The notes: generated from the letters alone by a model not told the origin. DNA of 64,000 nt from Rhizorhabdus wittichii RW1 (GCA_000016765.1 CP000699.1:1302001-1366000), one strand, 5' to 3'. Positions 53,074 through 62,035 are shown, numbered from the stretch's first letter. Program-made: numbers and translations.

Positions 53074-54075
53074 ATGCGCCGCTGGATCGGCCCGGCGGTC
53101 GCCGCCGCGCTGCTGCTGGCCGGCGGCGCGGGATCGGCGGGACCGTGGCGCTGGGCGCTGCCGGCCGGGATCGCGCCGCCCGCCACGCCCACCGACAACC
53201 CGATGAGCGCGGCGAAGGTGGAGCTGGGCCGGCGACTGTTCCACGACGCCGACCTGTCGATCGACGGGACGATGGCCTGCGCGACCTGCCACGAGCAGCG
53301 GCGCGGCTTCGCCGACGGCAACCGCACCCGCCCCGGCGTCCATGGCGATCCCGGCCGCCGCAACGTGCCCGGCCTCGCCAATGTCGGCTGGCTGGGGCCG
53401 CTGACCTGGGCCGATCCGGCGCTGACCACCCTGGAGAAACAGGCGCTGGTGCCGATCGCCGGCGACCGTCCGGTCGAGATGGGGATGAAGGGCAAGGAGG
53501 CGGAGATCCCCGCGCGGCTGGGCCGCGACCGCTGCTACCGCCGCATGTTCGCCAGGGCCTTCCCCGAGACGCGCGGGCGCATCGACCTCGCCGCCGTCGC
53601 CAAGGCGCTGGCGGCGTTCGAGCGGACGCTGATCTCCTTCGACAGCCCCTATGACCGCCGGGGCGCGACTCCCCTGCCGCCCGCCGCCGCGCGCGGCCTG
53701 GCGCTGTTCGAGGCGCGCTGCGCGAGCTGTCATGCCGGCCCCCATTTCAGCGACGGCCGCTTCCACGCGATCGAGACGCGGGCCGACGATGCCGACGGCG
53801 GGCTGGCCGAGAAGAGCGGCGATCCCGCCGACCGGGGCCGCTTCCGCACCCCGGCGCTGCGCAACGTCGCGCTGGCCGCGCCCTATCTGCACGACGGATC
53901 GGCGGCGACGCTCGGCGACGCGATCCGCCGCCACGACCGGCTGCCGGCCGTCGTCACATCGAGCCCGGCGCAGGTCGACGATCTCACCGCGTTCATCGGG
54001 GCGCTGAACGACGAGCGCTTTGTCACCGATCCGCGCTTCGCCTATCCCGACAAGGCGTGCGGTCGAAAGCTTTAG
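53074..54075 (+). CDS. MbnH/MauG-type di-heme c peroxidase-family enzyme
   Basis: A 333-residue exported di-heme protein of the cytochrome c peroxidase / MauG superfamily. Signal segment VAAALLLAGGAGSAG; heme sites CATCH (Cys69-His73) and CASCH (Cys216-His220). The segments NPMSAAKVELGRRLFHDADLS, GLANVGWLGPLTWADP, LEKQALVPIAGDRPVEMGM and AFERTLISFDSPYDR match the MbnH-like (MXAN_0977) subgroup better than classical peroxidases. MbnH oxidises a specific tryptophan of its partner MbnP to kynurenine. Here the partner position is held by an unrelated-looking small protein, coupled by a 2-base gap. Subgroup assignment is by motif recall and should be confirmed by a profile search. Confidence 0.87.
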   Translation: MRRWIGPAVAAALLLAGGAGSAGPWRWALPAGIAPPATPTDNPMSAAKVELGRRLFHDADLSIDGTMACATCHEQRRGFADGNRTRPGVHGDPGRRNVPGLANVGWLGPLTWADPALTTLEKQALVPIAGDRPVEMGMKGKEAEIPARLGRDRCYRRMFARAFPETRGRIDLAAVAKALAAFERTLISFDSPYDRRGATPLPPAAARGLALFEARCASCHAGPHFSDGRFHAIETRADDADGGLAEKSGDPADRGRFRTPALRNVALAAPYLHDGSAATLGDAIRRHDRLPAVVTSSPAQVDDLTAFIGALNDERFVTDPRFAYPDKACGRKL

Positions 54076-54106
54076 GCGATCGCTCAGAACAAGGAAGAGC
54101 AAGCCA

Positions 54107-54667
54107 ATGGCGCGGATTCTCGGCTATATCGCAACCAGTCTCGACGGCTTCATAGCGACCGAGGCCGATGATCTCGGCTGGCTATTCAAATATGACGGCC
54201 TCGATCTGGGCGAATATGACTACGCCCGCTTCCTCCAGCGAATCCGGACCGTCGTCATGGGCCGGGGCACCTATGATTTCATAGCCGCCGAGGATGTGCC
54301 CTGGGCCTATGGCGATCAGCGCGTCCTGGTCGTCACGTCGCGGCCGATCCCCGCGCCGAAAGGCCCTTTGGAAACGCGAAGCGACGTCGATGCGCTGATC
54401 GCCGAGTTGCGATCGCTCGATGATGGCGACGTCTGGATGCTCGGCGGCGGCCAGTTGCAGATGGCGTTTCTCGAGCGGGGGGCGCTCGACGAGATCGAAA
54501 TCTATGTGATCCCCGAGATGATCGGCGGCGGTCGGCCGCTATTCCCCGCAACCGGCTTCCAGTCCAGCCCCCGCCTGATCAGTGCCCTGCCTCTGGATCG
54601 CGGCTGCGTGCGCCTCCACTATGCCTTCGATCGTGAAGCTGGCGCTTCGGATCGCAACCCGTCCTAG
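54107..54667 (+). CDS. Dihydrofolate-reductase-family (RibD C-terminal-like) protein
   Basis: A 186-residue protein with the RibD_C/DHFR fold: RILGYIATSLDGFIATEADDLGWL, VVMGRGTYDFI, VLVVTSRPIP, DVWMLGGGQLQMAFLERGALDEIEIYVIPEMIGGGRPLFP. These are the NADPH-binding landmarks of the YyaP/YwjB-like group, which is distinct from folate-pathway FolA. The reaction is unknown. ATG 54107 follows AAGGAAG. Its TAG stop shares the four bases CTAG with the stop of the convergent lipoprotein gene. Confidence 0.9.
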   Translation: MARILGYIATSLDGFIATEADDLGWLFKYDGLDLGEYDYARFLQRIRTVVMGRGTYDFIAAEDVPWAYGDQRVLVVTSRPIPAPKGPLETRSDVDALIAELRSLDDGDVWMLGGGQLQMAFLERGALDEIEIYVIPEMIGGGRPLFPATGFQSSPRLISALPLDRGCVRLHYAFDREAGASDRNPS

Positions 54668-54921
54668 TCGTCCCGCTGCTGCTGGCGGCGCGCTTCCTTC
54701 TCGGCGCGCTTGCGCTCCTTGCGGTCGCGTTCCTCCTGCTTGCGCATCTCGCGGCCGCGGTTGCGGTCAGCCTCTTCCTGGCTGGTCGTCGCCCAGTCGA
54801 CGCCCTGGCCGACCGCCTCGAACGGCGCGGTCACCACCGTCTTGGCGGTGCTGACGCAGCCTGCCAGCGACAGGGCGCCGGCAAGGATCGCTGTGGCGCG
54901 GAGGGTGGGATGGAGAATCAT
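54664..54921 (-). CDS. Small lipoprotein with charged helical tail
   Basis: An 85-residue protein with signal peptide and lipobox LAGC at about residues 19-22, then VSTAKTVVTAPFEAVGQGVDWATTS and a very charged Arg/Glu/Lys helix (about 48-85) ending RRQQQRDD. It should be a membrane-anchored lipoprotein with a protruding helix. I do not recognise a function. It follows the LysR-type gene by 30 bases on the same strand. Confidence 0.85.
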   Translation of the reverse strand: MILHPTLRATAILAGALSLAGCVSTAKTVVTAPFEAVGQGVDWATTSQEEADRNRGREMRKQEERDRKERKRAEKEARRQQQRDD

Positions 54922-54951
54922 CGGCCCTTGCTCGCACAGCCCGTATGAACG

Positions 54952-55737
54952 TCAGATGTCGGTCAGCGTCGCGACCAGCGCGCGGACCTTCTTCTGACGC
55001 CATTGCGGGGTCGGCGCGACCAGCCAATAGGCCTTGGGCGTCGGCACCGGATCGCCATGGGCGCGGACACGCCCCTCGGCGATGTCGCGCTCGACCAGCA
55101 GCCCGGGGACGTGGGCGGTGCCGAAGCCCGCCGCCGCCGCGTCGATCGCCAGCCCGGCGTCGGCGACCATCAGCGCGGCGTCCTTATCGGCGGTGGGCGC
55201 GCCCGGCCAGCCGATCGGGGCGCCGTCGGCGAGGCCGACCGTCACCAGCGCGCCGTCCGCCAGCCGGACGCCCTCATGCTCGCCCGGTCCCTCGGCATAG
55301 CAGATGGCGAGGTCGAGATTGGCCTGGGTGAAGTCGAGCCCCTCGTCCGACGACAGCAGGACGAAGCGCAGCTCGGAATCGTTGCGGCCGAAATCGGCGA
55401 GGCGCGGCGCCAGCCATTTGGCGGTGAAGTCGCGCGGCGCGGCGATCGTCAGCGTCTTCGACGACTGGCCCGCCTGCATCGCCCGCACCGCCTCCTCGAA
55501 CTGGAGGAAGCCGGCGCGCAGCGCGTCGAGCCCCGCCTCGCCCTCGGGCGTCAGTTCCAGTCCCTTGGCGGTGCGGCGGAACAGGACGACGCCCAGCGTA
55601 TCCTCCAGCGCGCGAATCTGCTGGCCGACCGCGGCCGGCGTCACCGCCAGCTCGTCGGCCGCGCGGGTGAAGGACAGGTGGCGCGCGGCGGCGTCGAGGA
55701 CGCGCAGGCCGTTGAGCGGCAGATGGGTTCTCTTCAC
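54952..55737 (-). CDS. LysR-family regulator (GcvA-like)
   Basis: A 261-residue LysR regulator, about 40 residues shorter than usual. The HTH is NGLRVLDAAARHLSFTRAADELAVTPAAVGQQIRALEDTLGVVLF, close to GcvA/AmpR types, and the effector domain (about 90-255) contains LTIAAPRDFTAKWLAPRLADF and LAICYAEGPGEHEGVRL. The start is GTG at 55737 with GAAGGGA upstream. It lies 15 bases after apaG in the metZ-apaG-LysR-lipoprotein run. Its targets are unknown. Confidence 0.92.
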   Translation of the reverse strand: MKRTHLPLNGLRVLDAAARHLSFTRAADELAVTPAAVGQQIRALEDTLGVVLFRRTAKGLELTPEGEAGLDALRAGFLQFEEAVRAMQAGQSSKTLTIAAPRDFTAKWLAPRLADFGRNDSELRFVLLSSDEGLDFTQANLDLAICYAEGPGEHEGVRLADGALVTVGLADGAPIGWPGAPTADKDAALMVADAGLAIDAAAAGFGTAHVPGLLVERDIAEGRVRAHGDPVPTPKAYWLVAPTPQWRQKKVRALVATLTDI

Positions 55738-55752
55738 GCCCCGATCCCTTCG

Positions 55753-56151
55753 TTACAAGGCCACCGCCGGGCCGATCAGCGGGAAGCGCGGGATCGCCGC
55801 CTCGAAGGTCGATCCGTCTTCCGCGACCATGTGGTAGCTGCCCTCCATCGAGCCCGTAGGGGTCTGGAGCGGGCAGCCCGAGACATAGTCATAGGCCTGG
55901 CCCGGCTCGATCACCGGCTGCTCGCCGACCACGCCCTCGCCGCGCACGTCGTGCTTGACGCCGCGCCCGTCGGTGATCAGCCAGTGGCGGGTGAGGAGCT
56001 GGACGGCCTGCTTCCCCTCATTCTCGATGCGGATATGGTAGGACCAGAACCAGCGGCCGCGCGCCGGTTCCGACTGTTCGGGCATGAAGGACACCGCCAC
56101 CCGCACGACCACGCTGCGGGTCTGCGCGACATGCGGGAAGAGGGCCTGCAT
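55753..56151 (-). CDS. apaG: ApaG family protein
   Basis: A 132-residue ApaG protein, an immunoglobulin-like beta sandwich linked in enterobacteria to Co/Mg handling. Hallmarks: YHIRIENEGKQAVQLLTRHWLITDGRGV, VRGEGVVGEQPVIEPGQAYDYVSGCPLQTPTGSMEGSYHM. The gene can start at ATG 56151 or at GTG 56157, the latter overlapping the metZ stop (GTGA). The metZ-apaG order recurs in alphaproteobacteria, but its meaning is unknown. Confidence 0.95.
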   Translation of the reverse strand: MQALFPHVAQTRSVVVRVAVSFMPEQSEPARGRWFWSYHIRIENEGKQAVQLLTRHWLITDGRGVKHDVRGEGVVGEQPVIEPGQAYDYVSGCPLQTPTGSMEGSYHMVAEDGSTFEAAIPRFPLIGPAVAL

Positions 56152-56153
56152 GA

Positions 56154-57362
56154 TCACAGGCCGACGGCCCTCAGCGCCCTGTCGAAATCCTCGATGACGT
56201 CGAGCGGGTCTTCCAGACCGACATTGAGCCTGAGCATGCCTTCCTCGACTCCCATTTCCGCGCGCACCTCAGCCGACAGCCCGGCATGGGTGGTCGACGC
56301 GGGGTGCGTCATGAGCGAGCGAGAGTCGCCGATATTGTTCGAAATGTCGACCAGTTCGAGCGCGTCGAGCAGGCCGTGCGCCTGCGGGCGCCCGCCGTCG
56401 AGATAGATCGATATGATCGTGCCGCCGGCCGACATCTGCTTCATCGCCAGCGCATGCTGCGGATGGCTGGGCAGCGCCGGGAACAGGACGCGCGGCACGC
56501 GCCCCTCCAGGAAGCGGGCGACCTGCAACGCATTCTCGCTCTGCCGGCGGATGCGCAGGTCGAGCGTCTCCAGCCCCTTGAGCACCACCCAGGCGTTGAA
56601 CGGCGACAGCGTCGGTCCGGTGTTGCGGGTGAAGGACAGCAGCGTGGTGTTGATGAACGCCTCCGTGCCGCACACCGCGCCGGCGAGGACGCGGCCCTGC
56701 CCGTCCATCATCTTGGTCGCCGAATAGGCGACGACGTCGGCGCCATAGTCGAGCGGCCGCTGGAGCAGCGGGGTGGCGAAGGCATTGTCGACGACGGTGA
56801 CGATCCCGGCATCGCGGGCGATGCGGCAGACCGCCTCCATGTCGACGATGTCGAGCGTCGGATTGGCCGGCGTCTCGAAGAAGAACAGCTTGGTGTTGGG
56901 CCGGATCGCCGCCTTCCACGCATCGTTGTCGCGGCCGTCGACGATCGTCGTCTCGACCCCGAAGCGCGGCAGCAGCGTGTCGGTCAGCCAGCGGCACGAG
57001 CCGAACGCCGCGCGGCCCGCGACGAGATGGTCCCCCGCCGAGAGCTGGCAGAGCAGGGCCGCCGTCATCGCCGCCATGCCCGACGCCATCGAGCGCGCCG
57101 CCTCGGCCCCCTCCATCAGCGCGATCCGCTCCTCGAGCATCTCGACCGTGGGGTTCTGGAGGCGCGAATAGGTCATCCCCTTCTGCTCGCCCGCGAAGCG
57201 CGCGGCGGCATCGCCCGCGCAGTCATAGGCATAGCCCGAGGTGAGGAAGAGCGCCTCGCTGGTCTCGCCATAATGCGAGCGGGCGGTGCCGCCGCGGATC
57301 GCCTGGGTGGCGGGCCTCCAGCGGGTGGTGATCGAACGGTCCTGGCCAGTCAGCTTTTTCAT
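56154..57362 (-). CDS. metZ: O-succinylhomoserine sulfhydrylase
   Basis: A 402-residue PLP enzyme of the Cys/Met metabolism family that makes homocysteine from O-succinylhomoserine and sulfide. Landmarks: GETSEALFLTSGYAYD, SRLQNPTVEMLEERIALMEGAEAARSMASGMAA, VVDNAFATPLLQRPLDYGADVVAYSATKMMDGQG with the Schiff-base Lys in SATK, and the C-terminal SLMTHPASTTH. These match MetZ rather than cystathionine gamma-synthase. ATG 57362 gives a standard N-terminus; the frame stays open upstream but lacks family features. A tandem 14-bp repeat lies 25 bases upstream. Confidence 0.93.
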   Translation of the reverse strand: MKKLTGQDRSITTRWRPATQAIRGGTARSHYGETSEALFLTSGYAYDCAGDAAARFAGEQKGMTYSRLQNPTVEMLEERIALMEGAEAARSMASGMAAMTAALLCQLSAGDHLVAGRAAFGSCRWLTDTLLPRFGVETTIVDGRDNDAWKAAIRPNTKLFFFETPANPTLDIVDMEAVCRIARDAGIVTVVDNAFATPLLQRPLDYGADVVAYSATKMMDGQGRVLAGAVCGTEAFINTTLLSFTRNTGPTLSPFNAWVVLKGLETLDLRIRRQSENALQVARFLEGRVPRVLFPALPSHPQHALAMKQMSAGGTIISIYLDGGRPQAHGLLDALELVDISNNIGDSRSLMTHPASTTHAGLSAEVRAEMGVEEGMLRLNVGLEDPLDVIEDFDRALRAVGL

Positions 57363-57386
57363 CGCGCCCGCTTTGCCGCCCCAGCC

Positions 57387-57414
57387 GAGCCCCGTCAATC
57401 GAGTCCCGTCAATC
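57387..57414. repeat. Tandem 14-bp direct repeat upstream of metZ
   Basis: GAGCCCCGTCAATC and GAGTCCCGTCAATC are adjacent copies with one mismatch, in the 158-base gap between divergent metZ and the glutathione peroxidase gene. They may be regulator half-sites or a chance tandem duplication. Confidence 0.5.
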
Positions 57415-57520
57415 CGTCGCCACCAGAAGTGCGGGCGACGCGATCGGGCGCAAAACCGCCCCTTGCGCCGTTCCGCGCGCCATCCGATACCGGCGCCGTC
57501 CACCAAGAGGAGAGTCGATC

Positions 57521-58069
57521 ATGGCCACCGATATCCAGCAGATTCCGCTCAAGACGATCGGCGGCGCCGACGCCACCCTCGGCGACTATGCCGGCAAGGT
57601 GCTGCTGGCGGTCAACGTCGCGTCGAAATGCGGCCTGACCCCGCAATATACCGCGCTCGAGGCGCTGTACGGCCAGTACAAGGACAAGGGCTTCGCCGTA
57701 CTCGGCTTCCCCGCCAATAATTTCGGCGCGCAGGAGCCCGGCACCGAGAGCGAGATCCAGGAATTCTGCACGACCAACTACGGCGTCGACTTCCCGATGT
57801 TCGCCAAGCTCTCGGTCAAGGGCGACGACCAGCATCCGCTCTACGCCAAGCTCGTCGCGGCGCAGCCCGACAAGACCTTCAAGGACGGCAGCTTCAAGGA
57901 GAAGCTGGCCGGCTACGGCATCGTGCCGGAGAAGGACACCGACGTGCTGTGGAACTTCGAGAAGTTCCTGATCGCCAAGGACGGCACCGTCGCCGGCCGC
58001 TTCGCGCCCGACATCGCCCCCGACGATCCCATCATCACCGGCGCGATCGAGGCCGAACTGGCCAAGTAA
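57521..58069 (+). CDS. Glutathione peroxidase (Cys type)
   Basis: A 182-residue thiol peroxidase of the glutathione peroxidase family reducing hydroperoxides. The peroxidatic residue is Cys37 in NVASKCGLTPQY (not selenocysteine), with FPANNFGAQEPG and WNFEKFLI supplying the Gln-equivalent region, Trp and Asn of the catalytic tetrad. There is no signal peptide. AAGAGGAGAG precedes the ATG. It stands alone, divergent from metZ. Confidence 0.95.
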   Translation: MATDIQQIPLKTIGGADATLGDYAGKVLLAVNVASKCGLTPQYTALEALYGQYKDKGFAVLGFPANNFGAQEPGTESEIQEFCTTNYGVDFPMFAKLSVKGDDQHPLYAKLVAAQPDKTFKDGSFKEKLAGYGIVPEKDTDVLWNFEKFLIAKDGTVAGRFAPDIAPDDPIITGAIEAELAK

Positions 58070-58075
58070 GAACGG

Positions 58076-58489
58076 TTAGCCTCCCACGGGCTCGACCCGG
58101 GCCATCGCCAGCGCCATGCCCTCCAGGGCATCGGCCATCCGCGCGGCGAGGTCCGGGTCGCTCGTCCGTTCGACGATCGCCAGCCGCATCGCGTCGGCCC
58201 ATTGCCGGGCGGTATCGGCGCCAATCGCGATCCCGCCATGGACCGACATCACGCATTTGCCGGGATTGTCCACGAACCAGTCGCGCGGCCCGCCGAGCCA
58301 GGCGGTGAGGAAGCCAGCGAGCGAGCGGCGCATCGGCGCGAGATCGTCGGCATGCAGCGCGCGCAGCGCGGCGAAGCGCGGCTCCGCATCCATCAGGTCG
58401 TAGAAGCGGTCGACGATCGCCCGCACCACCGGCGCGCCGCCGATCCGCTCATAGGGCGTCGTCCCCGCCTCGATCCCGCCATCGGCCAT
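58076..58489 (-). CDS. Group II truncated haemoglobin
   Basis: A 137-residue 2-on-2 globin. PYERIGGAPVVRAIVDRFYDLM opens the fold with Tyr30 at position B10; the proximal heme ligand is His84 in VMSVHGG; Trp97 in TARQWADAM is the G8 tryptophan of group II. Such globins bind oxygen or nitric oxide and may protect from nitrosative or peroxide stress. ATG 58489 has an excellent GGGAGGA site. Its 3' end lies 6 bases from that of the glutathione peroxidase gene. Confidence 0.9.
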   Translation of the reverse strand: MADGGIEAGTTPYERIGGAPVVRAIVDRFYDLMDAEPRFAALRALHADDLAPMRRSLAGFLTAWLGGPRDWFVDNPGKCVMSVHGGIAIGADTARQWADAMRLAIVERTSDPDLAARMADALEGMALAMARVEPVGG

Positions 58490-58573
58490 GCGATCCTCCC
58501 ATCTGTCGGAGGATGCTTCCTGCCGGGACCGGCGGCATCGCCGCATTGACCCCGGTCAAAAAGGGCGCGCGGA

Positions 58574-59851
58574 TCAGAGCGTCCAGCGGCGGACGCCGGG
58601 CAGGTCGAGCCCGCCCCACATGCCCTTGAGATCGGCGACCAGCCCGTCCGGCTTGACCAGCGCGGCGAGCCGGTCGGCCGGCAGCGCGGCATAGTCGCCG
58701 TGCGAGACCGCGCCGATCACCACGTCATAGCGCCCGTCGAGCGCGTCGGCGGCGAGGTCGACGCCATATTCGTGGCGCGCCTCGGCCGGGTCGGCGAGCG
58801 GATCGTGGATCACCACCTCGTGCCGCAGCCATTCGAGCCGGCGGACGACGTCGATCACCCGCGAATTGCGCAGGTCGGGGACATTCTCCTTGAAGGTCAG
58901 CCCGAGCATCAGGACGCGCGATCCGCTGGCGATCCGTTCGTGGATCTGGTCGGCGATCCAGGCGCCCATGCCGTCGTTCGTGCCGCGCCCCGCCAGGATG
59001 ACGCGCGGATCATGACCGAGCTGCTGGGCGAGATAGCTGAGATAATAAGGGTCGACGCCGATGCAGTGGCCGCCGACCAGCCCCGGCACGAAGCGCAGGA
59101 AGTTCCACTTTGTCCCCGCCGCCGCCAGCACGTCCCAGATCGAGATGCCGACCTTGCCGAAGATCTGGGTGATCTCGTTGACGAAGGCGATGTTGATGTC
59201 GCGCTGGGCGTTCTCGATCACCTTCGCCGCCTCGGCCACCTTGATCGACGCGGCGCGGAAGGTGCCGCCGGTCGTGACCGCGCCATAGATCGCGCAGAGC
59301 TTGTCGAGCACCTCCGGATTCTCGCCCGCCACCACCTTGGTGATGCGATCGACGGTATGCTCACGGTCGCCCGGGTTGATCCGCTCGGGGCTGTAGCCGA
59401 GGAAGAAGTCGGTGCCGCGCCTGAGGCCCGACAGCTTCTCCAGCTCGGGCCCGCACAGGTCCTCGGTCACGCCCGGATAGACGGTGCTCTCATAGACGAT
59501 GATCGTCCCCCGGCCGGGTTTCAGCACCGACGCGACGCTGCGGGTCGCCGACATGACCGGGCCGAGATCGGGGCGGTTGGCATGGTCGACCGGGGTCGGC
59601 ACGGTGACGATGACGACGTCGGCGTCGGCCGCCTCGCCGATGGCCGTGGTCAGCGCCAGCGTCGAGGCGGCGAGCGCCTCGGCGGTCAGCTCGTTGGTCC
59701 GGTCATGGCCGCGCTTCAGCTCGTCGACGCGGCCCTGGTCGATATCGATGCCGACGGTCGGAAAATGCTTCGCCAGCGCCACCGCCAGCGGCAGGCCGAC
59801 ATATCCCAGACCGATCACCGCGATCCGGCTCGTTCCTCGTTCAACGCTCAC
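58574..59851 (-). CDS. UDP-N-acetylhexosamine 6-dehydrogenase (WbpO/TviB-like)
   Basis: A 425-residue nucleotide-sugar dehydrogenase that oxidises UDP-GlcNAc or UDP-GalNAc at C6 to the uronic acid for capsule or O-antigen. N-terminal Rossmann IAVIGLGYVGLPLAVALAKHF, then VTVPTPVD, YESTVYPGVTEDLCGP, SPERINPGD, catalytic Cys263 in GGHCIGVDPYYL, and the C-terminal LGLTFKENVPDLRNSRVIDVV. The pattern matches the TviB/WbpO branch rather than UDP-glucose dehydrogenase. It follows the epimerase gene by 27 bases; together they would make UDP-GalNAc-uronic acid. Confidence 0.93.
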   Translation of the reverse strand: MSVERGTSRIAVIGLGYVGLPLAVALAKHFPTVGIDIDQGRVDELKRGHDRTNELTAEALAASTLALTTAIGEAADADVVIVTVPTPVDHANRPDLGPVMSATRSVASVLKPGRGTIIVYESTVYPGVTEDLCGPELEKLSGLRRGTDFFLGYSPERINPGDREHTVDRITKVVAGENPEVLDKLCAIYGAVTTGGTFRAASIKVAEAAKVIENAQRDINIAFVNEITQIFGKVGISIWDVLAAAGTKWNFLRFVPGLVGGHCIGVDPYYLSYLAQQLGHDPRVILAGRGTNDGMGAWIADQIHERIASGSRVLMLGLTFKENVPDLRNSRVIDVVRRLEWLRHEVVIHDPLADPAEARHEYGVDLAADALDGRYDVVIGAVSHGDYAALPADRLAALVKPDGLVADLKGMWGGLDLPGVRRWTL

Positions 59852-59878
59852 GCATACCCCCTAGTCGACAGGTTCAGA

Positions 59879-60907
59879 CTAAAGTGCCTCCGTCTTGGCG
59901 AGGTGCCGATACCAGGGCAATGCCTCGTCCAATCCTTCGGCGATCCGGTGGGTCGGCGCATAGCCGACCAGTTCGGCCGCGGCGCCGATGTCCGCCAGCG
60001 AATGGCGCACGTCGCCGACCCGGAAATCTCCATGCTCGGCCGGGCGGTCATAGACCACCCCGTCGCGGCGCAGCGCGTCGCGGAGCAGCGCGAACAGCTC
60101 GGACAAGGTGGTCCGGTCGCCGACCGCGACGTTGAGCAGATGCGCCTCCCCGGCCGGCGCGAACAGCGCGGCGCGCAGATTGGCCTGCACCGCGTTGGCG
60201 ACGTAGCAGAAGTCGCGGCTCGTCTCGCCGTCGCCGTTGATCAGGACGGGCTCGCCCGCGATCATCGCCGCGGTCCAGCGCGGGATCACCGCCGCATAGG
60301 CGCCGTTCGGGTCCTGGCGCGGGCCGAAGACGTTGAAATAGCGCAGGCCGACCGATCCGAAACCGTAGTTGCGGCGATAGACCTCGGCGACCAGTTCGTT
60401 GTGGAGCTTGGTCAGCGCATAGGGCGACAACACCCGGCCGATCCGGCCCTCGACCTTGGGAAGATTGGGCTCGTCGCCATAGACCGAGCTCGACGAAGCG
60501 TAGACGAAGCTGCCGACGCCGGCGAGCCGGGCGGCGTCGATGATGTTGGCGAAGCCAGTGGCATTGGTGTCGTGCGAGGACAGCGGATCGGCGATCGAGC
60601 GCGGCACCGAACCCAGCGCCGCCTGGTGCAGCACATGATCGATCCCGGCGACCGCCGCCGCGCAGTCCGCCCGGTCGCGGATGTCGCCCTCGATGAAGTC
60701 GAAGCGCGCCCAGGCATCCTCGCCCACCTGCTCGCGCACATTCTCCAGGTTGCTGCGATGACCGGTCGCGAAATTGTCGAGACCGCGCACCGACTGCCCC
60801 GCCGCGAGCAGCGTCTGGACGAGGTGCGAACCGATGAATCCGGCGGCTCCGGTGACCAGCCAGCGGGCCTGGCGGGAGCGGAGCATGCGGTCGAGATCCA
60901 TGGTCAT
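59879..60907 (-). CDS. UDP-N-acetylglucosamine 4-epimerase (WbpP/TviC-like)
   Basis: A 342-residue short-chain dehydrogenase/reductase-type epimerase: [19 protein letters not shown] binds [22 protein letters not shown] and [17 protein letters not shown] carry the Ser-Tyr-Lys catalytic set; [25 protein letters not shown] is typical of the WbpP/TviC group. ATG 60907 or 60901 are equivalent candidates. It is the first gene of a two-gene operon with the dehydrogenase, giving UDP-GalNAcA, a building block for surface polysaccharide. No glycosyltransferase gene is present nearby. Confidence 0.93.
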   Translation of the reverse strand: MTMDLDRMLRSRQARWLVTGAAGFIGSHLVQTLLAAGQSVRGLDNFATGHRSNLENVREQVGEDAWARFDFIEGDIRDRADCAAAVAGIDHVLHQAALGSVPRSIADPLSSHDTNATGFANIIDAARLAGVGSFVYASSSSVYGDEPNLPKVEGRIGRVLSPYALTKLHNELVAEVYRRNYGFGSVGLRYFNVFGPRQDPNGAYAAVIPRWTAAMIAGEPVLINGDGETSRDFCYVANAVQANLRAALFAPAGEAHLLNVAVGDRTTLSELFALLRDALRRDGVVYDRPAEHGDFRVGDVRHSLADIGAAAELVGYAPTHRIAEGLDEALPWYRHLAKTEAL

Positions 60908-61023
60908 GGATGGGACGCCTAGCCGATCTTCGTTACGGCGGGAATTGGCAATGTCGCGCGATCGCTCGTTTCGTACGCAATTCATCCTTTGAACCGTCAC
61001 GTCCCATCGCTATCTGGCGCGGC

Positions 61024-62022
61024 ATGACCGATTATCGCCAGCCCGCCGAATGGGCCCCGCACGACGCCGTCTGGATCGGCTTTCCGAGCCACCCCGAGCT
61101 GTGGGAGGACGACCTCGAGCCCGCGCGGGCCGAGGTGGTCGCCTTCGCCCGCGCCGTCCATGCCGGCGGCAAGGGCGAGCGGGTGATCCTGGTCGCGGCC
61201 GACGAGGCCTCGGCCGATCGCGCCGCCGAACTGGCGGGCGACGCGGCGCAGGTGATCGTCGAACCGTTCGGCGACATCTGGCTGCGCGACAGCGCGCCGA
61301 TCATCGTGCGCGGGCGGGACGGCCTGGCCGCGACCGATTTCGGCTTCAACTGGTGGGGCGGCAAATATGAGCTGCCCGGCGACGAGAGCATCGGCGCGCG
61401 GCTCGCCGCCCGCACCGGCCACCCGGTCCGCACCCGCGACTGGATCTTCGAGGGCGGCGCGATCGACGTCGACGGCGCGGGCATCGGCGTGACCACCGAG
61501 CAATGCCTGCTCAACCCCAACCGCAACCCCGACCTCGACCGCGCCGCGATCGAGGCGCGGCTCGCCGATGGCCTCGGCGTCGAGCGGCTGCTGTGGTTGG
61601 GCGACGGCCTCGCCAACGACCATACCGACGGTCATGTCGACAATCTCGCCCGCTTCGTCGCGCCGGGGGTGATCGCGATCCCCGAGCCGGCCGGCGCGGA
61701 CGATCCCAACGCGGCGGTCTATGCCGACGCCAGGGCGCGCGCTCTGGGCTTCGGGCTGCAGGTGGTGGGCATCCCCTCCCCCGGCGCGGTCGAGAGCGAA
61801 GGCGAGGACGGGGCGGAGATCATCCCCGCCTCCTACATGAACTTCTACATCGGCAACGCCGCGGTGGTGGTGCCGCTCTACGGCGCGCCCAACGACGAGG
61901 CGGCGGTGGCGGCGATCGGCGCGCTGTTCCCCAGCCGCGCGGTTGTCGGCTTCCGCGCCGACCATATATTGACCGGCGGCGGCAGCTTCCACTGCATCAG
62001 CCAGCAGATACCGGCCGCGTGA
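61024..62022 (+). CDS. aguA: Agmatine deiminase
   Basis: A 332-residue guanidine-modifying enzyme that converts agmatine to N-carbamoylputrescine and ammonia. Landmarks: EWAPHDAVWIGFPSH, FGDIWLRDSAPIIV, FNWWGGKY, EGGAIDVDGAG, NDHTDGHVDNLARFV with the catalytic His/Asp, and the nucleophile Cys324 in GGGSFHCISQQIP. It is the first step of the two-step agmatine route to putrescine; the second gene starts 13 bases later. Confidence 0.96.
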   Translation: MTDYRQPAEWAPHDAVWIGFPSHPELWEDDLEPARAEVVAFARAVHAGGKGERVILVAADEASADRAAELAGDAAQVIVEPFGDIWLRDSAPIIVRGRDGLAATDFGFNWWGGKYELPGDESIGARLAARTGHPVRTRDWIFEGGAIDVDGAGIGVTTEQCLLNPNRNPDLDRAAIEARLADGLGVERLLWLGDGLANDHTDGHVDNLARFVAPGVIAIPEPAGADDPNAAVYADARARALGFGLQVVGIPSPGAVESEGEDGAEIIPASYMNFYIGNAAVVVPLYGAPNDEAAVAAIGALFPSRAVVGFRADHILTGGGSFHCISQQIPAA

Positions 62023-62035
62023 GGACCCAGACGAG

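Noticed and set aside
57363-57520. SAM riboswitch in the metZ leader
   Set aside because: The leader was read on the minus strand and lacks the recognisable SAM-II core; only tandem repeats are visible.
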